Shown here: positions 59,571-64,000 of the stretch, in pieces
How the letters are laid out: every line of letters starts with the position of its first letter
Numbering within the stretch: the first letter of the stretch is position 1
Source: Marinibacterium sp050389775
GTDB taxonomy: Bacteria > Pseudomonadota > Alphaproteobacteria > Rhodobacterales > Rhodobacteraceae
Reading direction: 5' to 3'
Assembly: GCF_050389775.1 (NCBI RefSeq)
Contig: NZ_CP177144.1
Coordinates: 2,046,001 to 2,110,000 of the forward strand
DNA length: 64,000 nt
The notes under the pieces: model-generated
What the model was told of the DNA's origin: nothing
Seen by the model: only the letters and a program-made list of their open reading frames with translations
The model's database searches: none
Program-made: the position numbers and the translations under genes

Positions 59571-60191
59571 ATGAAGACCGTCCTGTGCTTTGGCGACAGC
59601 AACACCTATGGCACCGTGCCGATGACCCGGCTGGACCATGACGAGCGGTTCGACATGGACACCCGCTGGCCGCGGGTCATGGCGGCCGGGCTGGGCGGGG
59701 GCTGGCACCTGGTCGAGGAAGGCCACCCGGGCCGGACCACGGTGCATGACGATCCGATCGAGGGCATTCACCGCAACGGCGCGCGCATCCTGCCGGCGAT
59801 CCTCGACAGCCACCGGCCGGTCGACCTGCTGATCCTGATGCTGGGCACCAACGACCACAAGCAGCGGTTCGGCCTGGGCACCCAGGACATCGCCATGGGC
59901 GCCGGGCGGCTGGTGACCATGGCCCAGGCCTCGGGCCGGGTCGACAAGATCCTGCTGGTCTGCCCGCCCAAATGCCTGGAACGCGGCGTGCTGGCCCAGG
60001 TCTTTGCCGGGGCCGAGGCGCGCAGCGAGGGGCTGGCCGCCGAGATGGCCCGCGAGGCGGCGTCCAAGGGCGTGGCCTTCTTCGATGCCGGCACGGTGAT
60101 CGACAGCGATCCGCTCGACGGGGTGCATTTCAGCGCCGCCGGCCACCGGGCCCTGGGCCGGGCGATGGCGGAACAGGTGGTCTCGGCATGA
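59571..60191 (+). CDS. SGNH/GDSL hydrolase, MsAcT-like esterase
   Basis: A protein of 206 residues. SGNH blocks are clear: FGDSNTYG with the nucleophile Ser near residue 10, LMLGTNDHK (Asn), and DGVHFSAAGH (Asp and His). The spacing and RWPRVMAAGL, VEEGHPGRTTVHDDP and DIAMGAGRLV match the arylesterase/acyltransferase group of Mycobacterium MsAcT. No signal peptide is present, so it acts in the cytoplasm. It lies between carnitine-pathway genes, which suggests hydrolysis of O-acylcarnitines, but this is inference. The stop overlaps the next start (ATGA). Confidence 0.85.
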   Translation: MKTVLCFGDSNTYGTVPMTRLDHDERFDMDTRWPRVMAAGLGGGWHLVEEGHPGRTTVHDDPIEGIHRNGARILPAILDSHRPVDLLILMLGTNDHKQRFGLGTQDIAMGAGRLVTMAQASGRVDKILLVCPPKCLERGVLAQVFAGAEARSEGLAAEMAREAASKGVAFFDAGTVIDSDPLDGVHFSAAGHRALGRAMAEQVVSA

Positions 60192-60961
60192 CCGGGCCGG
60201 CCGGACAGCGCGTGGTCATCACCGCCGGCGGCGGGGGCATCGGCGCGGCCATGGCCCGGCGTTTTGCCGCGGCTGGCGCCCGGGTGGCCCTGTGCGACAT
60301 CGACGGCGATGCCGCCCGGGCCGTGGCGGCCGACCTGCCGGGGGCGATGGGGCAGGGCGCCGACGTGACGGACGAGGCCCAGATGGCGGCCTTTCTCGAT
60401 GCGGCCGAGGCCCACCTGGGCGGGGTCGACGTGCTCTGTGCCAATGCCGGGACCGGCGGGCCGGTGGCGCCGATGGCCGAGATCGCCCTGGCCGACTGGA
60501 AAGCCTGCCTGGCCGTCAATCTCGACGGGGCCTTCCTGGCCTGCCGCTGGGCGGCGCAACGGATGGGCGGGCAGGGCGCCGGGGCGATCATCATGACCGC
60601 GTCGACCTCGGGCCTCTACGGCGTGCCCACCCGGTCGCCCTATGTCGCGGCCAAGTGGGGCGTGATCGGCATGATGAAGACCCTGGCCATGGAACTGGGC
60701 CCGAAGGGCGTGCGGGTCAACGCGATCTGCCCGGGCGCGGTCGAAGGCCCGCGGATGGACCGGGTCGTTTCCGCCGAGGCCCGGGCCCGGGACATGACCG
60801 AAGAGGCGGTGCGCGCGCTTTATGCCGAGGGCACCTCGATGCGCCGCTGGATCACGGCCGAGGACGTGGCCGAGACCGCGCTCTTCCTGGCCTCGCCTGC
60901 CGCGCGGCACGTGTCGGGCCAGGCCATTGCCGTGGATGGCCACACGGAGCGCATGACGTGA
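60188..60961 (+). CDS. Short-chain dehydrogenase/reductase in the carnitine-type operon
   Basis: A protein of 257 residues. It has the SDR cofactor loop TAGGGGIGAAMARRF, an Asp after strand 2 (ALCDIDGD) that favours NAD(H), ANAGTGG, the catalytic Ser in MTASTSG and YVAAK (Tyr/Lys). NAICPGAVEGPRMDRVV and the C-terminal GQAIAVDGHTERM are standard. The operon context suggests 3-hydroxybutyrate/acetoacetate interconversion or a related 3-hydroxy acid, since BKACE releases acetoacetate. It overlaps both neighbours by four bases. Confidence 0.85.
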   Translation: MTGPAGQRVVITAGGGGIGAAMARRFAAAGARVALCDIDGDAARAVAADLPGAMGQGADVTDEAQMAAFLDAAEAHLGGVDVLCANAGTGGPVAPMAEIALADWKACLAVNLDGAFLACRWAAQRMGGQGAGAIIMTASTSGLYGVPTRSPYVAAKWGVIGMMKTLAMELGPKGVRVNAICPGAVEGPRMDRVVSAEARARDMTEEAVRALYAEGTSMRRWITAEDVAETALFLASPAARHVSGQAIAVDGHTERMT

Positions 60962-61281
60962 CCGGCCGGGCGGCCCTGCTGGCGCTTGCCCTGCTGGCCG
61001 CCTGTCGGTCCGATGCTCCGCCGCCGACCACCGGCGCGGAGACGGCCGATTCGGCCCTGGCGGCCGATTGCGCCGACCGGGGCGGCACGCTGGTCTTCGG
61101 CAAGGCCGGGCCGGCCTGTGCCATGCCCCAGCCCGACGCGGGGAAGGCCTGCACCGGGTCGGCCGATTGCCAGGGCTTCTGCCTGGCCGACAGCCGGACC
61201 TGTTCACCGGTGACACCGTTCTTCGGCTGTCACGACCTGTACGAAGAGGGGCAGCCGGGTGTTGCCATCTGCATCGATTGA
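60958..61281 (+). CDS. Small Cys-rich lipoprotein (GTG start)
   Basis: A protein of 107 residues that starts at a GTG overlapping the SDR stop (GTGA). The signal TGRAALLALALLAAC ends in a lipobox, so the mature protein would be lipid-anchored at Cys16. A Pro/Thr-rich stretch is followed by about 75 residues with eight more Cys (in ADC, PAC, KAC, ADC, GFC, RTC, FGC, AIC contexts), likely four disulfides. I do not recognise the family. It may be a periplasmic accessory of the operon, or simply a passenger; position is the only clue. Confidence 0.7.
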   Translation: MTGRAALLALALLAACRSDAPPPTTGAETADSALAADCADRGGTLVFGKAGPACAMPQPDAGKACTGSADCQGFCLADSRTCSPVTPFFGCHDLYEEGQPGVAICID

Positions 61282-61302
61282 GAGATTTGAAGGAGTGATC
61301 CC

Positions 61303-62775
61303 ATGACCAGAACGGCAGCGATCATCGGCGGCGGTGTCATAGGCGGCGGCTGGGCCGCGCGGTTCCTGCTGAACGGCTGGGACGTGAAGATATTCGACCC
61401 CGACCCCCAGGCCGAGCGGGTGCTGGGCGATGTCATGGCCAATGCCCGCCGGTCCCTGCCGGGGCTGATGGACGTGCCCCTGCCGCCCGAAGGCGCAGTG
61501 ACCTTCTGCGCCAGCATCGCCGAGGCGGTCAGCGGGGCGGAATGGATCCAGGAAAGCGTGTCGGAACGGCTGGAGCTGAAGCACAAGGTGCTGGGTGAGA
61601 TCCAGGCTGCCTGTGCGCCCGAGGCAGTGATCGGATCGTCGACCTCGGGGTTCAAGCCCACGGAATTGCAGCAGGGCGCGGCCCGGCCCGGCCAGATCGT
61701 CGTGGCCCATCCGTTCAACCCGGTCTACCTGCTGCCCCTGGTCGAGGTCGTGGCCACCGGTGCCACGCCCGAGGTCATCGCCCGGGCCGAGGGCGTGCTG
61801 ACGGACATCGGCATGTATCCCCTTGTGCTGGAAAAGGAAATTGACGCCCACGTGGCCGACCGGTTCCTCGAGGCCGTCTGGCGCGAGGCGCTGTGGCTGG
61901 TCAAGGACGGCATTGCCACGACCGAACAGGTCGACAATGCCATCCGCTACGGGTTCGGCATCCGCTGGGCGCAGATGGGCCTGTTCGAAACCTATCGCAC
62001 CGCCGGGGGCGAGGCCGGGATGCGGCATTTCCTGGCCCAGTTCGGCCCGGCCCTCAAATGGCCCTGGACCAAGCTGATGGACGTGCCCGAGTTCGACGAC
62101 GACCTGGTCGAGCTGATCGCCGGCCAGTCGGATGCGCAATCGGGCCACATGACCATCGCCGAGCTGCTGCGGGCGCGGGATGACAACCTGGTTGCCCTGC
62201 TGCGCGCGCTGAAGGGCCGCGATTTCGGCGCCGGCGCCCTGCTGGTCGCCCAGGACAGGGCGCTGGCCGAAGGCACCGAGCTGGCCGCCGGGGTCGACGG
62301 GTTCGCCGACCTGTCCCAACCCCTGCCCACGCTGCGCCGGGCGGTGCCGATCGACTGGGCCGATTACAACGGCCACATGACCGAGTTCCGCTATCTCGAA
62401 GCCTTTTCGCTGGCGACGGACCGGTTCATGGAAATCATCGGCTGCACCAAGGATTACATCGCCGCCGGGCAGAGCTATTTCACCGTCGAGACCCATATCC
62501 GCCATGTCGACGAGGTGCTGTGCGGTGCGCAGATCGAGGTGCGCACGCAGATGGTGCTGGGGCAGGGCAAGAAGCTGCATCTCTACCACGAGATGTTCGA
62601 GGGCAACCGGCTGCTGGCCACGGGCGAGCATTTCCTGCTGCATGTCGATCTCGACAGCCGGCGGCCGTCCGAGCCGTCGGCGGCGATTGCCGATGCCATG
62701 GCGCGGATCACCGCGGCCCAGGCCGGGCTGGGCTATCCCGAGGGCGCCGGCCGGGCGATCCGCAAGCCGGCGTGA
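61303..62775 (+). CDS. Carnitine 3-dehydrogenase fused to betainyl-CoA thioesterase
   Basis: A protein of 490 residues. The N-terminal part (about 1-320) is a 3-hydroxyacyl-CoA dehydrogenase-type NAD enzyme: AAIIGGGVIGGGWAARFLL, IGSSTSGFKPTEL, VVAHPFNPVYLLPLVEVV (catalytic His) and FGIRWAQMGLFETYR, which fit carnitine dehydrogenases. The C-terminal part (about 340-490) is a 4HBT hotdog thioesterase with DWADYNGHMTEFRYLEAF (Asp354). This fusion is known from rhizobial carnitine pathways, where the two halves make 3-dehydrocarnitine and release glycine betaine. It closes the operon and is followed by a hairpin terminator. Confidence 0.9.
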   Translation: MTRTAAIIGGGVIGGGWAARFLLNGWDVKIFDPDPQAERVLGDVMANARRSLPGLMDVPLPPEGAVTFCASIAEAVSGAEWIQESVSERLELKHKVLGEIQAACAPEAVIGSSTSGFKPTELQQGAARPGQIVVAHPFNPVYLLPLVEVVATGATPEVIARAEGVLTDIGMYPLVLEKEIDAHVADRFLEAVWREALWLVKDGIATTEQVDNAIRYGFGIRWAQMGLFETYRTAGGEAGMRHFLAQFGPALKWPWTKLMDVPEFDDDLVELIAGQSDAQSGHMTIAELLRARDDNLVALLRALKGRDFGAGALLVAQDRALAEGTELAAGVDGFADLSQPLPTLRRAVPIDWADYNGHMTEFRYLEAFSLATDRFMEIIGCTKDYIAAGQSYFTVETHIRHVDEVLCGAQIEVRTQMVLGQGKKLHLYHEMFEGNRLLATGEHFLLHVDLDSRRPSEPSAAIADAMARITAAQAGLGYPEGAGRAIRKPA

Positions 62776-62783
62776 TCCGGCGG

Positions 62784-62814
62784 TGCGCGCCCGTGCCGGG
62801 CGCGCATTCCCTTT
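62784..62814 (+). terminator. Terminator of the carnitine-type operon
   Basis: A perfect 10-bp stem (TGCGCGCCCG with CGGGCGCGCA) with a 3-nt loop is followed by ATTCCCTTT, 8 bp after the dehydrogenase-thioesterase stop. Confidence 0.65.
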
Positions 62815-62861
62815 CATGATCAAACGTCCGGGCGCCGCCTGTGCCCGGGCGGGCCGGGACC

Positions 62862-63731
62862 TCAGCCGATCCTGTGGCGCAGGGCCCGCAGGTGGGTTGG
62901 CACCAGGCGGGCGGTCAGGGCGGATTCGCGCACCAGCAGGTCGAAGTTGCGCGTGAAGAGATCGATCCTTTCGCGGTCGCGGAAGGACATGAAATGGCCC
63001 CCCGTGTAGAAGACGCAGAGCAGCGGGCCGAAGATCGTCACCGGGGCGGCATAGAGCCGCTTGGCATCGAAGAGATAGAGCCGCAGCCGGGGGTAGAGCT
63101 GTTCGGCCAGGTCGAGGAAATGGTCGATCTGGGCGTGGCGGATGTCGGCCGGCAGGCCTTCGTAATAGCCCGTGGCGCTGGCAAAGCTGGTCAGCTCGTA
63201 GAGCGGCATGGCGATCTCGTAATCCGATTGCGAGCGGCGCATCCAGTCCAGCCGGTCGGTCGCCGCGCCGATGGCCTGGGCGGCGGTGCGGCCCAGGTGG
63301 GGGCTGTATTCCCATGCCAGCAGGGCATCGCATTTCAGCATGTCGGGCAGGGCGGCCGGCACGTGGCGGATCTTGTAGCCCTGGGCCTCCTGGTGCCAGG
63401 CCTGGATCTGTTCGTCGACCGGCGCCCGGGCGGTTTCGGCCAGGCCCAGGCTGTTGGCCAGCAGGTCGGCGGCCCGTTCGGGCCGGTCGGACAGCCCCAG
63501 CAGCCAATCCGAGGACACGCCGAGCGCGGTGGCCGCCGAGCCGATGACATGGGCATTGGGCAGGCGCGGCCCGTCGCCGGTCAGCAGCTGCGAGATGGTC
63601 GACCGGTCGACGCCGATCCGGCGGGCCAGGGCGCTTTGGCTCAGGCCGCTGTCGCCCATGGCCTGGGCGAGGCGGGCGCGGAAGCCGTCGGCGCGGGTGC
63701 GTTTGTCGATGATATCCTGCATGTGGTGCAT
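62862..63731 (-). CDS. XRE-family transcriptional regulator
   Basis: A protein of 289 residues; the ATG at 63731 is used, and one at 63722 is possible. The helix-turn-helix is at about residues 16-75 (SGLSQSALARRIGVDRSTIS, SDWLLGLSDRP). The C-terminal two thirds (LPDMLKCDALLAWEYSPHLG, YEIAMPLYELTSFASATGYY, YAAPVTIFGPLLCVFYTGGH) match the effector region of a group of rhodobacterial XRE regulators whose ligand I do not know. It is convergent with the carnitine-type operon and may control it. The 269 bp beyond it to the window end show no gene. Confidence 0.82.
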   Translation of the reverse strand: MHHMQDIIDKRTRADGFRARLAQAMGDSGLSQSALARRIGVDRSTISQLLTGDGPRLPNAHVIGSAATALGVSSDWLLGLSDRPERAADLLANSLGLAETARAPVDEQIQAWHQEAQGYKIRHVPAALPDMLKCDALLAWEYSPHLGRTAAQAIGAATDRLDWMRRSQSDYEIAMPLYELTSFASATGYYEGLPADIRHAQIDHFLDLAEQLYPRLRLYLFDAKRLYAAPVTIFGPLLCVFYTGGHFMSFRDRERIDLFTRNFDLLVRESALTARLVPTHLRALRHRIG

Positions 63732-64000
63732 TTTATCACGGATGCAGAGTTTTGTTGACCATTTCCCGAATTGTCACCGGCGGCCCTGGCGGGCGATGCC
63801 GAAGGGGCCACAGCACACAGCAGAGACCCGATGCCCCACCGGCCCATCCCTCGATCGCCCGATGCCCAAACGCCCAGCCCGCATGCGCCTGACACCCGTT
63901 CGCCTGGCGTCAATGGTGTCGCGTCTTTCCGCCACACGTCCGCGCCGAGCCATGCCGCTGAACCTTGGCTCATGTCCGAACCCCGTCGCGGGTCCGCACC

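Overview
The window is a GC-rich, gene-dense chromosomal segment from an alphaproteobacterium, most likely a member of the Rhodobacterales (Paracoccaceae/Roseobacteraceae). The support is the pcm-like/tolC/PopZ-like gene order, a TonB-ExbB-ExbD-ExbD haem locus of rhodobacterial type, a PutA without a DNA-binding domain paired with a divergent Lrp-type regulator, a GTTC-N7-GTTC LexA box of the Rhodobacter type, and many proteins that read like rhodobacterial homologues. No prophage, transposase, integrase, CRISPR array or rRNA was seen. All assignments were made by eye from the sequence.

Layout. 1-2.9 kb: the 3' end of an rlmB-like methyltransferase, a YHS protein, a CoA-binding protein, hisE-hisF and tRNA-Cys. 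2.9-12.2 kb: a divergent haem acquisition locus. The leftward operon encodes a TonB-dependent receptor, a secreted Cys-containing protein, ExbB, two unlike ExbD proteins and TonB. The rightward operon encodes HmuS, HmuT, HmuU and HmuV. Between them lie palindromic candidate operators. 12.4-16.7 kb: a PIMT-like methyltransferase, TolC and a very long acidic PopZ-like protein. 17-30 kb: a small conserved protein, efp, a membrane-domain-only ABC protein divergent from a caspase-like protease overlapping a VanY-like peptidase, ygfZ, a glycosyltransferase, an ABC exporter coupled to a phosphatase, two aminotransferases and an enoyl-CoA hydratase-like protein.

30-45 kb: a DnaJ-related protein, valS, an orphan CoxL-like molybdo-hydroxylase subunit overlapping a DUF2235 hydrolase, an SDR, a thioesterase, divergent metF/metR with a consensus MetR box, a reductase, an inositol monophosphatase and a rhomboid protease. 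45-57 kb: putA with its Lrp-type regulator, tRNA-Leu(UAA), an aldo/keto reductase, metG, an MFS transporter, two secreted YceI proteins and an ImuA-like SOS protein behind a LexA box. 57-64 kb: a Tas-like reductase, then a five-gene unit that looks like carnitine catabolism (a BKACE enzyme, an MsAcT-like SGNH hydrolase, an SDR, a Cys-rich lipoprotein and a carnitine dehydrogenase-thioesterase fusion), ending with a convergent XRE regulator.

Two non-genic themes stand out. First, a short oriented repeat (core AGAGAAAGAAGCAG or CCAAGAAGAAGCAG, preceded by a variable ATATTT or TACTTG block) occurs at least eleven times, only between genes. Eight copies lie just after a stop codon on the same strand, and several form inverted pairs. 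Second, most gene-free gaps above about 300 bp are filled by degenerate GC-rich minisatellites with different periods (about 20, 27, 28, 30, 40 and 77 bp).
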